A stretch of 9,819 bases of DNA from an uncultured Robiginitomaculum sp. (GCA_938003555.1 CALKXN010000252.1:1-9819), one strand, 5' to 3'; shown: positions 1 to 7,900, counted from the first letter of the stretch. Numbers and translations: made by a program. Notes: generated from the sequence alone by a model not told the origin.

Positions 1-642
1 ACGAAAGCCGAGCCGACATTGGTTGCTATTTCCGGCGAAACCGCGAATTTCCAATCCGGCGGCGAGTTCCCGCTTCTATCAAATGTCTATACGGATCAAT
101 TTGGCCAAGTTCAGCGTAGCTTTACATTCAAACCCTATGGCGTTTCGCTCGGCTTTACGCCGGTTGTGCTCTCTGAGGGACGAATTTCGTTAAATATCTC
201 GACTGAGGTATCCGAGCCGACAAATGAGAACAGTTTTGAAACGGGCGGGTCTTCATCCGATATTTTGGGTATCCGCACACGTAAAGCCAATACAGTCGTC
301 GAGCTTCCGGCGGGTAAAAGCCTCGTCATTGCGGGTCTGATCCGCGAAGAAGCCCGTCAATCTGTTGATGGTACGCCAGGCCTTAAAGATGTTCCAGGCG
401 TTGGCGCTCTGTTTAGAAATCGTGATGAACTCACCAGTCAAACTGAACTGGTTGTGATCGTCACGCCTTACCTGGTTGACAGCACGCATCCTGATAATCT
501 TACGACGCCGCTGGATGGGTTTAGCCCTCCAGGTGACCGAGAAGCCGTATTGCTGAACCGGTTTAACAAAGTTTACGCGCGCCCTGGCGCCAATACCTCT
601 GGCCGCTCTTTGCAGGGCCCATATGGCCATGTGGTCGAATAG
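1..642 (+). CDS. cpaC: Tad/Flp pilus outer-membrane secretin CpaC (RcpA), 3' part only
   Basis: This is the C-terminal 213 residues of the secretin that forms the outer-membrane channel for the Tad pilus. The frame is open from the first base, reading TKAEPTLVAISGETANF, and the TTG at 19 is internal, so the true start is upstream of the window. The AEPTLVAISGE and GGEFP stretch is typical of the secretin core, and the secretin signature follows: GKSLVIAGL from visible residue 105, then TPGLKDVPGVGALF up to about residue 138, then the C-terminal strand TELVVIVTPYLV. A hydrophilic tail ends in GPYGHVVE, as in other CpaC/RcpA proteins. The next gene, cpaD, begins within about 15 bases and encodes its partner lipoprotein. 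The family assignment is secure. Any N-terminal BON or N-domains are not visible. Confidence 0.95.
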   Translation, partial: TKAEPTLVAISGETANFQSGGEFPLLSNVYTDQFGQVQRSFTFKPYGVSLGFTPVVLSEGRISLNISTEVSEPTNENSFETGGSSSDILGIRTRKANTVVELPAGKSLVIAGLIREEARQSVDGTPGLKDVPGVGALFRNRDELTSQTELVVIVTPYLVDSTHPDNLTTPLDGFSPPGDREAVLLNRFNKVYARPGANTSGRSLQGPYGHVVE

Positions 643-644
643 GC

Positions 645-650
645 AAAGGA
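645..650 (+). promoter_or_regulatory. Ribosome-binding site of cpaD
   Basis: AAAGGA lies just after the cpaC stop codon. Three ATG codons in a row follow at 652, 655 and 658. The spacings from the motif are 1, 4 and 7 bases, so only the third is at a normal distance. This favours translation from 658, giving MKIKLITLGF as the start of the signal peptide. Confidence 0.55.
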
Positions 651-657
651 TATGATG

Positions 658-1320
658 ATGAAAATAAAACTGATTACCCTTGGATTTGCCGCAGCCGCGA
701 TTTTGCCTGCATGTTCAACATATCAAGATGCGCGCGCTCCTTATGATGAACATCATAAAGTTCGCGTCGCCGAGACAATTGAGCGGATGGAAATTTATAT
801 TCGTCCCGAAGGCATGAACCTGTCTGCGCGCGACCGTGCTGCATTGGGCAATTTTATAAATGGATTTGCTCAAAATAGCCGCGGTAGCGGATTATATCTC
901 AACGTCCCCAGTAATATGGCAGGCAGCCCGAGCCTGGGTCAAACGCAAGGCGAAATCCAAAATATGATGATGGGCGCAGGGCTTTCCGGCGTTTCCTTTC
1001 AATCCGGTCAATATCAGGCCGCGCCCGGCGCGCCTGCTCCAATCGTGCTCTCATATCGCCGTTTGGCTGTTATGCCGATTGATTGCGCGGTAAATAGTGA
1101 TCTGGCCCGTACTTATAATAACCAGGCCTATCCAAATTTTGGCTGCGCGGGACAATCAAATTTTGCTGTGATGGTCAATGACCCGACGCAAATTTTGGAT
1201 GGATATGGATCTACTCCGGCAAATACAGAACGCCGCGTCAATGGCGTGAACGCTTATGTACAAGGGGAAAGCCCCGCATCGGCCATTCCTACGGGTCAAC
1301 AAGTTTCCTCTTCCGAATAG
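658..1320 (+). CDS. cpaD: Tad pilus assembly lipoprotein CpaD
   Basis: CpaD is the outer-membrane lipoprotein that accompanies the CpaC secretin in Caulobacter-type Tad systems. From the third ATG the protein has 220 residues. It has a short basic start, a hydrophobic stretch and a lipobox ILPAC, with Cys19 as the predicted lipidation site. The family pattern is visible in HHKVRVAETIERMEIYIRP near the N-terminus and in the C-terminal half: SYRRLAVMPIDC, then NFGCAGQSNFAVMVNDPTQIL. The two Cys there (about residues 143 and 163 from this start) could form a disulfide in the periplasm. The tail after residue 190 is polar and low in structure. The upstream ATGs at 652 and 655 are alternatives, but they sit too close to the AAAGGA motif. 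Position between cpaC and cpaE supports the call. Confidence 0.92.
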   Translation: MKIKLITLGFAAAAILPACSTYQDARAPYDEHHKVRVAETIERMEIYIRPEGMNLSARDRAALGNFINGFAQNSRGSGLYLNVPSNMAGSPSLGQTQGEIQNMMMGAGLSGVSFQSGQYQAAPGAPAPIVLSYRRLAVMPIDCAVNSDLARTYNNQAYPNFGCAGQSNFAVMVNDPTQILDGYGSTPANTERRVNGVNAYVQGESPASAIPTGQQVSSSE

Positions 1321-1343
1321 ACTGAGTTCAGGACAAAGACGTT

Positions 1344-3068
1344 ATGAAAAGCTGGCTAAAAAAGAAATCTCAAGGCGATGCTGCTCCGCAAGCTCCGGCT
1401 CCGCTTGCTCAAAATGCGCATGGCAATCCCGGGCATCCGCAGGGTCACCCGCAGCAGCAGCGCATTATGCCGCAAGCCGTTGCTGGACAAGCCTATCCGC
1501 AAGTCAGTCCGCCGCAAATGCAGCCTCAATATCAACAGCAGCCCCCACAAATGAGCGCGCCGCAAGGTATGCGCGCTCCGATGGGCGCGCCAATACCCAT
1601 GGGCGCGCCACGGCCAATGGCCGCGCCTACTCCGATGCCAGCCCCGCAACAGGGTCAGCCCGTTCAGCCACAATACCAGCCGCAAGCGATGCCCCAGCCG
1701 GGCGTTCCTCAAGGCATGCCTGCGCCGCAACAGCAGCAACATATGCCGCAACCCGAAATGCAGCCGCAGACGCAACCTCAAATGCAGCCCGCTGCAGCGG
1801 TTACGACTCACGCCGCTCCAGAGCCTTCTCGTGAAGGCGGAGAAGTGGCTCTACCCGCGATTTCAATTCACGCCTTTTGTGAGCGACCTGATACTGCAGG
1901 CGCAGTCCAGGCGACGACGCGTGATTGGCGCATGAACCGCACTAATTTAAAAGTGTATATGGGCGGTCTTCCGTCTGCTGTAGATTTTTACCGCAATGAA
2001 AATACACCAAGCTTGATCTTGATCGAAACAGGTATGCGCGGCCCAGAGCTTTTTTCTCAGCTTGAAAGCCTCGCAAGCGTTTGTGATGCTGGCACTAAGG
2101 TTGTCGTCATCGGCGCGGCAAATGATATTCGTTTATATCGCGAATTGATGGAAAAAGGTGTCTCTGAATATTTAGTGCCTCCATTCCACCCATTGACACT
2201 TATCCGTTCAATGGCCGATCTTTACATTGATCCTGACAAACCCTTTACAGGTCGCGTCTGTGCTTTCTTTGGCGCCAAAGGCGGCGTCGGCAGTTCAACT
2301 CTGGCGCATAATCTGGCGTGGATCATGTCATCCAGTCACAATCAGGAAACGGCTCTTGTCGATCTTGATGCCAGCTGGGGGACGACAGGTCTCGATTTTA
2401 ATTATGACAGTGTGCAAGGTCTTGAAGAAGCTCTGGCTTCACCTGATCGCTTGGACGAAACGTTGTTGGATCGCATTATGTTGCGCCACACGCCAACCTT
2501 GTCCCTGCTTCCGGCTGCGGCATCCTTAAATAATGCCGGCATGGAGTCGCCTGAAGCCTATGAGGCTATTGTTGACGGCGTTCGTAAAATCTCACCCATG
2601 ACAATATTGGACATGCCGCATAATTGGAACCAGTGGACGTCTAACGTTCTTAAGGGCGCCGACGACATTGTGATTACCGTCACGCCGGATTTGGCCAATT
2701 TACGCAATGCAAAAAACTTGATCGAGTTTCTACGCGCTGAACGTCCAAATGATTCCGACCCGATTATCGTGATGAATAAAACGGGCGTGCCAAAAACACC
2801 GGAAATCCCAGTGAAAGACTTTGCTTCTGCCCTCGGCATTGAACCCGCTTTGGTGCTGCCATATGAACCTGTGCTTTACGCGACAGCGTCTAATGACGGT
2901 AAAATGTTGTCTGAAATGAAGTCGGATAGCAAGGTGGTTGAAGGTCTGTCGATATTGGCTCATCGGATTCGCACTGGACATGTCGATGGCGCAGGCATGA
3001 AGGGCAGCAAAAATAAATCAAAAGGCGGATCAGGCTCTTTAATCAGCAAATTGCTGAAGAAATCATAG
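1344..3068 (+). CDS. cpaE: Tad pilus localisation ATPase-like protein CpaE (TadZ) with long Gln/Pro/Met-rich N-terminal region
   Basis: CpaE/TadZ is a MinD/ParA-superfamily protein that places the Tad machine, usually at a cell pole. The 574 residues divide into a short basic start (MKSWLKKK), a disordered Gln/Pro/Met/Ala-rich stretch at about 11-160, a receiver-like domain at about 170-295 (LKVYMGG, PSLILIETG, TKVVVIGAAN, GVSEYLVPPF), and the SIMIBI ATPase domain from about 303. The deviant Walker A motif is GAKGGVGSST (310-319). The signature Lys312 is kept, but the usual P-loop Lys is Ser317, as I recall for several TadZ proteins. ALVDLD (337-342) is the A' motif and TILDMP (420-425) the Walker B region. 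The C-terminus, KGSKNKSKGGSGSLISKLLKKS from 553, is basic and may be amphipathic. The ATG at 1344 has only a weak upstream GGAC. The stop lies 8 bases before cpaF. The N-terminal region makes this protein longer than the roughly 400-520 residues I expect of the family. Confidence 0.93.
   Translation: MKSWLKKKSQGDAAPQAPAPLAQNAHGNPGHPQGHPQQQRIMPQAVAGQAYPQVSPPQMQPQYQQQPPQMSAPQGMRAPMGAPIPMGAPRPMAAPTPMPAPQQGQPVQPQYQPQAMPQPGVPQGMPAPQQQQHMPQPEMQPQTQPQMQPAAAVTTHAAPEPSREGGEVALPAISIHAFCERPDTAGAVQATTRDWRMNRTNLKVYMGGLPSAVDFYRNENTPSLILIETGMRGPELFSQLESLASVCDAGTKVVVIGAANDIRLYRELMEKGVSEYLVPPFHPLTLIRSMADLYIDPDKPFTGRVCAFFGAKGGVGSSTLAHNLAWIMSSSHNQETALVDLDASWGTTGLDFNYDSVQGLEEALASPDRLDETLLDRIMLRHTPTLSLLPAAASLNNAGMESPEAYEAIVDGVRKISPMTILDMPHNWNQWTSNVLKGADDIVITVTPDLANLRNAKNLIEFLRAERPNDSDPIIVMNKTGVPKTPEIPVKDFASALGIEPALVLPYEPVLYATASNDGKMLSEMKSDSKVVEGLSILAHRIRTGHVDGAGMKGSKNKSKGGSGSLISKLLKKS
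1374..1823 (+). other. Low-complexity Gln/Pro/Met/Ala-coding stretch within cpaE
   Basis: Codons 11-160 of cpaE use few residues: mainly Gln, Pro, Met, Ala and Gly. The DNA is therefore rich in CAG/CAA, CCG and GCG-type triplets, which opens long spurious reading frames on both strands across the same bases. The encoded segment has no visible fold and is probably a flexible linker in front of the receiver-like domain. Confidence 0.8.
1581..1652 (+). repeat. Four 18-base in-frame tandem units encoding M-x-A-P-x-P hexapeptides
   Basis: Residues 80-103 of CpaE read MGAPIP, MGAPRP, MAAPTP, MPAPQQ, giving units at 1581, 1599, 1617 and 1635. The bases around ATGGGCGCGCCA are nearly the same in the first two units and drift in the later ones. 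This suggests growth by slippage or unequal recombination, within a coding frame where 18-base changes are harmless to the reading frame. Confidence 0.75.
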
Positions 3069-3076
3069 GCTCTTAG

Positions 3077-4480
3077 ATGTTTGGAAAACTTTCCGAGAAT
3101 AATGCGGCGCTAAAAACGCCAGCGGCAAAACCCGCTGCAGCCAAACCAGCGATTGCGTCTAAGGCGGAAGCGCCGACTGCCGCAGCAGCGCGCTCTGGCG
3201 AAATTAGCGAAACATATTACGAAACCAAGGCAACCATATTTAACGCCTTGTTTGAGACGATTGACGTGTCTGCTCTGGCGGGCATGGAGCCGGACCGCGC
3301 GCGTGAAGAAATCCGCACAATTGTCGATGAAATTATTGCCATTCGCAATGTGCGCTTGTCTGTTTCTGAGCAAAACCAGCTGATTGTAGAAATCTGTGAT
3401 GACATTCTGGGCTATGGTCCGCTTGAGCCGCTTTTGGCGCGGGATGACATTGCCGATATTATGGTCAATGGCGCAAAGCATGTTTTCATCGAAGTCGACG
3501 GCAAGATGGAAAAAACAAATATCCGTTTCCGCGATAATCAACAGCTGATGAATATTTGTCAGCGTATCGTGTCCCAAGTGGGCCGCCGCGTTGATGAAGC
3601 CAGCCCCATTTGTGACGCGCGCCTTTTGGATGGCTCTCGTGTAAATGTGATTGCGCCGCCGCTCGCGATTGATGGTCCGACGCTAACCATTCGTAAATTT
3701 AAACGCGACAAGCTGACCTTGGAGCATTTGGTTGGATTTAATTCAATCTCTCCGGCTGGCGCGAAAGTGCTGTCTATCATCGGAGCGTGTCGCTGTAATG
3801 TTTTGATCTCTGGCGGTACCGGCTCCGGTAAAACAACGTTGCTTCACTGTTTGACGGCCTTCATCCACCCGGATGAACGCATCATTACCTGCGAAGACTC
3901 GGCGGAATTGCAACTCCAACAGCCGCATGTCGTGCGTCTTGAAACCCGCCCGCCCAACCTCGAGGGTAAGGGTAAAGTCACCATGACCGACCTTGTCAAA
4001 AACTGTCTGCGGATGCGTCCAGAGCGCATTATCGTGGGTGAGGTGCGTGGCCCGGAAGCCTTCGATTTGCTCCAAGCGATGAATACGGGCCATGATGGCT
4101 CTATGGGAACGCTCCATGCTAACTCCCCGCGCGAAGCGTTGTCTCGGATGGAGTCCATGATTACAATGGGTGGATTTAATCTGCCAATGAAAACAATTCG
4201 CGAAATGATTACCGGCTCTGTTGACGTGATCGTCCAAGCCATGCGTATGCGTGATGGTTCTCGCCGGATCACTAAAATTACCGAAGTGATCGGTATGGAA
4301 GGCGAAGTCGTCGTTACCCAAGATTTGATTTCCTATGAAATCGAAGGCGAAGATGCGAACGGTAAAATTATCGGATCCCATAAATCTACGGGTATTGCCC
4401 GTCCGAATTTCTGGGATCGCGCCCGTTATTTCAACCTTGAGAAAGATCTGGCCGAAGCGCTGGATGCTGCCGGAAGCTAG
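3077..4480 (+). CDS. cpaF: Tad pilus secretion ATPase CpaF (TadA)
   Basis: CpaF is the cytoplasmic hexameric ATPase of the type II/IV secretion superfamily that drives assembly, and in Tad systems also retraction, of the pilus. The 467 residues begin with an Ala/Lys/Pro-rich tail of about 40 residues. The N-terminal domain follows ([21 protein letters not shown] at about 112-132), and then the catalytic core. Visible motifs are Walker [10 protein letters not shown] (246-254), the Asp box ITCEDSAEL (270-278), Walker [17 protein letters not shown] (317-332, with Glu322), and the His box [13 protein letters not shown] (338-350). All key residues are intact and the length is normal for the family. 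The ATG lies 8 bases after the cpaE stop with no clear Shine-Dalgarno, so translational coupling to cpaE is likely. It shares the operon with the tadB and tadC platform genes that follow. Confidence 0.97.
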   Translation: MFGKLSENNAALKTPAAKPAAAKPAIASKAEAPTAAAARSGEISETYYETKATIFNALFETIDVSALAGMEPDRAREEIRTIVDEIIAIRNVRLSVSEQNQLIVEICDDILGYGPLEPLLARDDIADIMVNGAKHVFIEVDGKMEKTNIRFRDNQQLMNICQRIVSQVGRRVDEASPICDARLLDGSRVNVIAPPLAIDGPTLTIRKFKRDKLTLEHLVGFNSISPAGAKVLSIIGACRCNVLISGGTGSGKTTLLHCLTAFIHPDERIITCEDSAELQLQQPHVVRLETRPPNLEGKGKVTMTDLVKNCLRMRPERIIVGEVRGPEAFDLLQAMNTGHDGSMGTLHANSPREALSRMESMITMGGFNLPMKTIREMITGSVDVIVQAMRMRDGSRRITKITEVIGMEGEVVVTQDLISYEIEGEDANGKIIGSHKSTGIARPNFWDRARYFNLEKDLAEALDAAGS

Positions 4481-4489
4481 GACAGGACG

Positions 4490-5482
4490 ATGGATCCACA
4501 AATGCTCATAATGTTGGCCGGCGGCGGAATGTTTGTTCTGCTCGCAATACTTATTATGGGCGGTCAAAGTGACGCGTCGAAAAAACGTCAAGCCATGGTT
4601 TCAACCAAGAAGGGTGAAAAACCAAAAGGCGGAATGTTTAGCTTTATGAAGGGCGGTGATGAAAACTCTCTGCGCCGGAAACAAGTTGAGGCAAGCCTTG
4701 GAGATATTGAAGCAAAATCAAAAGATGGCGAAAAAGCGCGTAAAACGCTGAAGTCAAAACTCATTCAGGCCAATCTAACGACGACCCCGCAAACATTCAT
4801 GATTGTATCTGTCGCTATTGGGGCCGTTTGCGGCGCAATTGCACTCTTTTTGGGTCTCGTTATATGGCAAGCCGCCGGAGTTGCCGTGATTGTTGGCTTT
4901 GGCCTTCCGCGCTGGATATTGAGCATGATGATTAAGCGTCGCCAAACGAAGTTCACGGCGAGTTTTGCCGACGCTATGGAAATTATTGTTCGCGGCGTGC
5001 GGACGGGTTTGCCGCTAGGTGATTGCTTAAAAATTATTGCGCATGAATCGCCGGAGCCCATCCGCGAGGAATTTGCGCGCGTTGTTGAGGCCGAAGCTGT
5101 TGGCGTCCCTATCGAAACCTGTTTGGAACGCATGTATGATCGCATGCCCCTATCCGAAGTGAAATTCTTTGCGACTGTTCTTAACATTCAGCGCTCGACA
5201 GGGGGTAACCTCGGTGAAGCGCTTGCAAATCTCGCCAATGTACTGCGGGGCCGTAAATTGCTGAGAGAGAAAATTAAAGCGCTTGCGGCTGAAGCCAAAG
5301 CGTCTGCGATCATTATTGGCGTCTTGCCACCCGGCGTAATGGTTCTGGTGACCGTTGTGTCGCCGGACTATATGGTCGAGCTTTATACGACGAGCACGGG
5401 TCACAGAAACCTGATGATCGGTGCAGGCATGATGATGGCTGGTATTTTTGTCATGCGCAAAATGATTAACTTCAAGTTCTAG
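4490..5482 (+). CDS. tadB: Tad pilus inner-membrane platform protein TadB (CpaG)
   Basis: TadB is one of two GspF-like membrane proteins that form the platform on which CpaF works. The 330 residues show an N-terminal membrane segment (about 5-24) and a basic cytoplasmic stretch rich in Lys (about 28-95). Two hydrophobic segments follow at about 101-140, then the T2SSF-type cytoplasmic domain (about 158-270; FADAMEIIVRGVRTGLPLGDCL and STGGNLGEALANLANVLRGR). C-terminal membrane segments lie at about 271-291 and 307-322. The order matches the family. AGGA at 4479-4482, overlapping the cpaF stop codon, sits 7 bases before the ATG and supports this start. The cpaF gap is 9 bases. Confidence 0.94.
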   Translation: MDPQMLIMLAGGGMFVLLAILIMGGQSDASKKRQAMVSTKKGEKPKGGMFSFMKGGDENSLRRKQVEASLGDIEAKSKDGEKARKTLKSKLIQANLTTTPQTFMIVSVAIGAVCGAIALFLGLVIWQAAGVAVIVGFGLPRWILSMMIKRRQTKFTASFADAMEIIVRGVRTGLPLGDCLKIIAHESPEPIREEFARVVEAEAVGVPIETCLERMYDRMPLSEVKFFATVLNIQRSTGGNLGEALANLANVLRGRKLLREKIKALAAEAKASAIIIGVLPPGVMVLVTVVSPDYMVELYTTSTGHRNLMIGAGMMMAGIFVMRKMINFKF

Positions 5483-5495
5483 AAAGGCTGCTATT

Positions 5496-6458
5496 ATGAA
5501 TCCCGAAAGTGCAGCCATGTTTGCCAATGTCCTTGCCGGGGCAATTGCGCTCTTAATTGTCGCCACAATCTATACGGTTGTGTCTCCGATGTTGTCCGGA
5601 GATAAACAGAAAAAACGCATGAAGATGGTAACGTCTGAGCGTGATGTTATGAAACGCGATCGTATGGCAGCGCTCAATACGACGACTGGACTGCGCAATG
5701 ACAATAAGGGGCTTGTGAACAAAATTGTAGCGGGCTTATCACTTGAACGCTTACTCGCTGCGCCGGATTTGCGCGATAAATTAATGCAAGGCGGTTTCCG
5801 TGGACAGCGCCCCGTACAGATGTTTTACTTCTTTCGCATGGCGCTGCCGATTGCGTTTTTTGTCCTCGCTTTTACATATGCGATCCTCGTTAACCCTAAG
5901 GATTATTCGTTTGGAAAAGGCGCCTTTATTACAATGGGCGCGACATTATTTGGATATTACCTGCCGGGTATTTATCTTAAAAATGCTGGGAAGAAACGCC
6001 AAGACAGTATTATGCCGGCTTTCCCTGACGCGCTTGATCTGCTCTTGATCTGTGTTGAGTCGGGTATGTCTGTTGAACTGGCCTTTAATCGCGTGGCCTC
6101 TGAAATGGCGGGCTCATCCATTGAGCTTGCCGAAGAATTTTCGCTGACAACGGCCGAGCTATCCTATTTGCAACAGCGCCGCCAAGCCTATGAAAACCTT
6201 GCGCGCCGCAATAACCATCCGGGCATTCGCGCCGTCGCGACGGCGTTGGTGCAATCCGAACGCTATGGTACGCCTCTGGGGGCGACGCTGCGAACAATGT
6301 CCCATGAGAACCGCGAAATGCGCGTTTTGCTAGCAGAGAAAAAAGCCGCGGCGCTGCCAGCTAAATTGACGGTTCCGATGATTATCTTCTTCCTGCCGGT
6401 TCTCTTTATCGTGATCCTAACGCCTGCGGCCATGCGTCTTGGGAATGCATTCGGGTAA
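5496..6458 (+). CDS. tadC: Tad pilus inner-membrane platform protein TadC (CpaH)
   Basis: TadC is the second GspF-like platform protein, and probably pairs with TadB under the CpaF ATPase. The 320 residues have an N-terminal membrane segment (about 9-31), a charged linker, and two hydrophobic segments at about 110-132 and 142-160. The T2SSF domain runs from about 172 to 285: FPDALDLLLICVESGMSVELAF, then ALVQSERYGTPLGATLRTMS. A C-terminal membrane segment lies at about 291-312. The motif PDALDLL...ESG near the domain start is typical of TadC. AAAGG at 5483-5487 lies 8 bases before the ATG, an excellent ribosome-binding site. It is the last recognisable tad gene here. No tadD-like TPR gene follows directly. 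Confidence 0.94.
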   Translation: MNPESAAMFANVLAGAIALLIVATIYTVVSPMLSGDKQKKRMKMVTSERDVMKRDRMAALNTTTGLRNDNKGLVNKIVAGLSLERLLAAPDLRDKLMQGGFRGQRPVQMFYFFRMALPIAFFVLAFTYAILVNPKDYSFGKGAFITMGATLFGYYLPGIYLKNAGKKRQDSIMPAFPDALDLLLICVESGMSVELAFNRVASEMAGSSIELAEEFSLTTAELSYLQQRRQAYENLARRNNHPGIRAVATALVQSERYGTPLGATLRTMSHENREMRVLLAEKKAAALPAKLTVPMIIFFLPVLFIVILTPAAMRLGNAFG

Positions 6459-6533
6459 ACCGCCCGGCTGCACTGCCTCAATAATATCACAATTTCGGCA
6501 AGCTTGCGCCCGTTTTAGGCGTCAGATGATCTG

Positions 6534-6549
6534 CTCATTGAAAAATGAG
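6534..6549 (+). promoter_or_regulatory. Small GAAA-loop hairpin overlapping the ribosome-binding site of the membrane-protein gene
   Basis: CTCATT (6534-6539), GAAA, AATGAG (6544-6549) form a perfect 6-bp stem closed by a GNRA-type tetraloop. The Shine-Dalgarno motif GAGG (6547-6550) begins inside the 3' arm and lies 6 bases before the ATG at 6557. Three of its four bases would be paired in the folded form. Whether this lowers translation is inference. The stem is AT-rich and may be only marginally stable. It has no U-tract and is not a terminator. Confidence 0.4.
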
Positions 6550-6556
6550 GTGAACA

Positions 6557-7126
6557 ATGCTTGCTATAAATATGCCTAAGTCTCGACAGTGGATGCCCCT
6601 CAGGCTTAGAGCGCCTGAGACGACTAAGTTGCGTCTGGGTATCGTCGCCGCATGTGCTCTGCCATGGTGCGCCGCAATTTTGATGTTCTGGATGTTGCTC
6701 GCGGATGTCAGGTCATTTTCAGCCCTAATTGAGATTATTAAAGAAGACCAAGAAATTATTTGGATTCTCTTCCTGCCGGTCTTCGGAGTATTTACGGTTG
6801 GCGCATATGTTGTCGCTTTCATTTCTGCTCGTAGCGTCACGCGCCGCAGCCACATAAGAATGCTTTCATTATTATGGACAGGACTGCGCACGGCGCTCGC
6901 TATTCATGGCCTCACGGCCATGTTTCAAATGTTTGCAATTATGACGTCTCCACATCTCGGCGGCATGTCATTAGGGGCTTTTTCCAGCGAGGCACCGGTA
7001 TTTATCCAAATCCATCTGATGCTAGCGCTTTTTGCCACGACGCCCTTGGCCCTGATTTGCACATATATCTTCCGCATGGTCGCGCTGACACGAAAACCTG
7101 CGCATCTCACTTCCACCTTTGACTAA
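6557..7126 (+). CDS. Unrecognised four-helix integral membrane protein
   Basis: I do not recognise a family for this 189-residue protein. It has a basic N-terminus (residues 8-26) followed by four hydrophobic segments at about 27-49, 67-91, 104-128 and 149-174. The loops between them are short, and the basic loop ARSVTRRSHIR (91-101) suggests a cytoplasmic side by the positive-inside rule. The C-terminus is short and polar. The start at 6557 is supported by GAGG six bases upstream. A second ATG at 6572 is possible but lacks a motif. It lies 98 bases after tadC and 27 bases before trmD, in the same direction with no terminator on either side. It may therefore be read with either group. A role in pilus assembly is not shown. 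Confidence 0.75.
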   Translation: MLAINMPKSRQWMPLRLRAPETTKLRLGIVAACALPWCAAILMFWMLLADVRSFSALIEIIKEDQEIIWILFLPVFGVFTVGAYVVAFISARSVTRRSHIRMLSLLWTGLRTALAIHGLTAMFQMFAIMTSPHLGGMSLGAFSSEAPVFIQIHLMLALFATTPLALICTYIFRMVALTRKPAHLTSTFD

Positions 7127-7153
7127 CTCGCCGCGCTGCGCTTTAAGCCCGCC

Positions 7154-7900
7154 ATGAGCAATATGCCGCAAAATACTGACGTGAAACCGTGGGCCGCTAC
7201 CGTGCTGACCTTGTTTCCGGACGCCTTTCCGGGCGTATTGGGCGCGTCGGTCATTGGCGGGTCAGAAAAATCGCAGATTTGGTCGCTAGAGACGGTAGAC
7301 ATTCGGGATTTTTCGTCTAATAAGCACCGCACTGTTGACGGGACCCCCGCTGGCGGCGGCGCAGGCATGGTTCTGCGACCCGACATAGCGGCGGCAGCGA
7401 TTGACAGCGTTCCTCGGAACGGACGCGCAGTAATATATCTCACCCCGCGCGGGACGCCTCTAACGCAGAACCGCGTTAAAGAATTGGCGGCTGGCCCGGG
7501 GGTTGTTGTGTTTTGCGCCCGGTTCGAAGGTTTGGACGAACGGGTCATAGAGGCCCGGCAGATGGAAGAAATTTCCATAGGCGATTTCGTACTGGCCGGG
7601 GGCGAAGTGGCGGCGCAGGCTTTGATAGAGGCATGCGTGCGGCTGGTTCCTGGCGTTCTCGGCAAGATCGAGAGCACTGTGGAAGAGAGTTTTGAAGACG
7701 GCTTGCTGGAGTACCCACTCTATACCAAGCCCAGAGAATTTGAAGGCCGGGCTATCCCGGATGTGCTTTTGTCAGGTGACCACAAAAAAGTGGCCAAATG
7801 GCGTAAGGACAAAATGATTGAGACAACACAGGCCAGACGGCCCGATTTGTTTAAAGCTTACACGGCCCGCAAAGAGCCGAACACAGGAGACGCGACATGA
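7154..7900 (+). CDS. trmD: tRNA (guanine-N1-)-methyltransferase TrmD
   Basis: TrmD methylates G37 next to the anticodon of tRNAs reading CNN codons, using S-adenosylmethionine, and prevents +1 frameshifting. The 248 residues show the SPOUT fold with its trefoil knot: TLFPDAF near the start, [17 protein letters not shown] (58-74), VIYLTPRG (93-100), [13 protein letters not shown] (121-133), then [14 protein letters not shown] (141-154). The C-terminal part has LEYPLYTKP and [16 protein letters not shown]. By my manual alignment Arg163 matches E. coli Arg154, while the position of catalytic Asp169 is Glu178 here. No clear Shine-Dalgarno precedes the ATG at 7154. The ATG at 7163 would remove three residues and is equally possible. 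The stop overlaps the rplS start. The usual upstream rpsP and rimM are absent. Confidence 0.97.
   Translation: MSNMPQNTDVKPWAATVLTLFPDAFPGVLGASVIGGSEKSQIWSLETVDIRDFSSNKHRTVDGTPAGGGAGMVLRPDIAAAAIDSVPRNGRAVIYLTPRGTPLTQNRVKELAAGPGVVVFCARFEGLDERVIEARQMEEISIGDFVLAGGEVAAQALIEACVRLVPGVLGKIESTVEESFEDGLLEYPLYTKPREFEGRAIPDVLLSGDHKKVAKWRKDKMIETTQARRPDLFKAYTARKEPNTGDAT

Noticed and set aside
1356..1811. Minus-strand frame rich in Arg and Leu opposite the cpaE N-terminus
   Set aside because: It arises from reading CAG/CCG/GCG-type codons backwards. It has no start context and no recognisable motif.
1256..1834. Long plus-strand frame of 192 codons overlapping cpaD and cpaE
   Set aside because: It is the +1/+2 shadow of the low-complexity cpaE region. 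The product is Ser/Ala/Arg monotony with no domain, and the cpaE frame is clearly the real one.
3743..4591. Minus-strand frame of 282 codons opposite cpaF
   Set aside because: It lies opposite the conserved catalytic core of cpaF, and its His/Arg-rich product shows no fold or family. It is an antisense shadow.
6498..6523. Palindrome GCAAGCTTGC and a short GCGCC/GGCGT pairing after tadC as a terminator
   Set aside because: The stems are short and no T-tract follows, so I see no factor-independent terminator at the end of the Tad genes.
6504..6532. Possible promoter before the membrane-protein gene (TTGCGC with a weak GATGAT)
   Set aside because: The spacing is short and the -10 match is poor. 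Such matches occur by chance, and I cannot support a promoter here.
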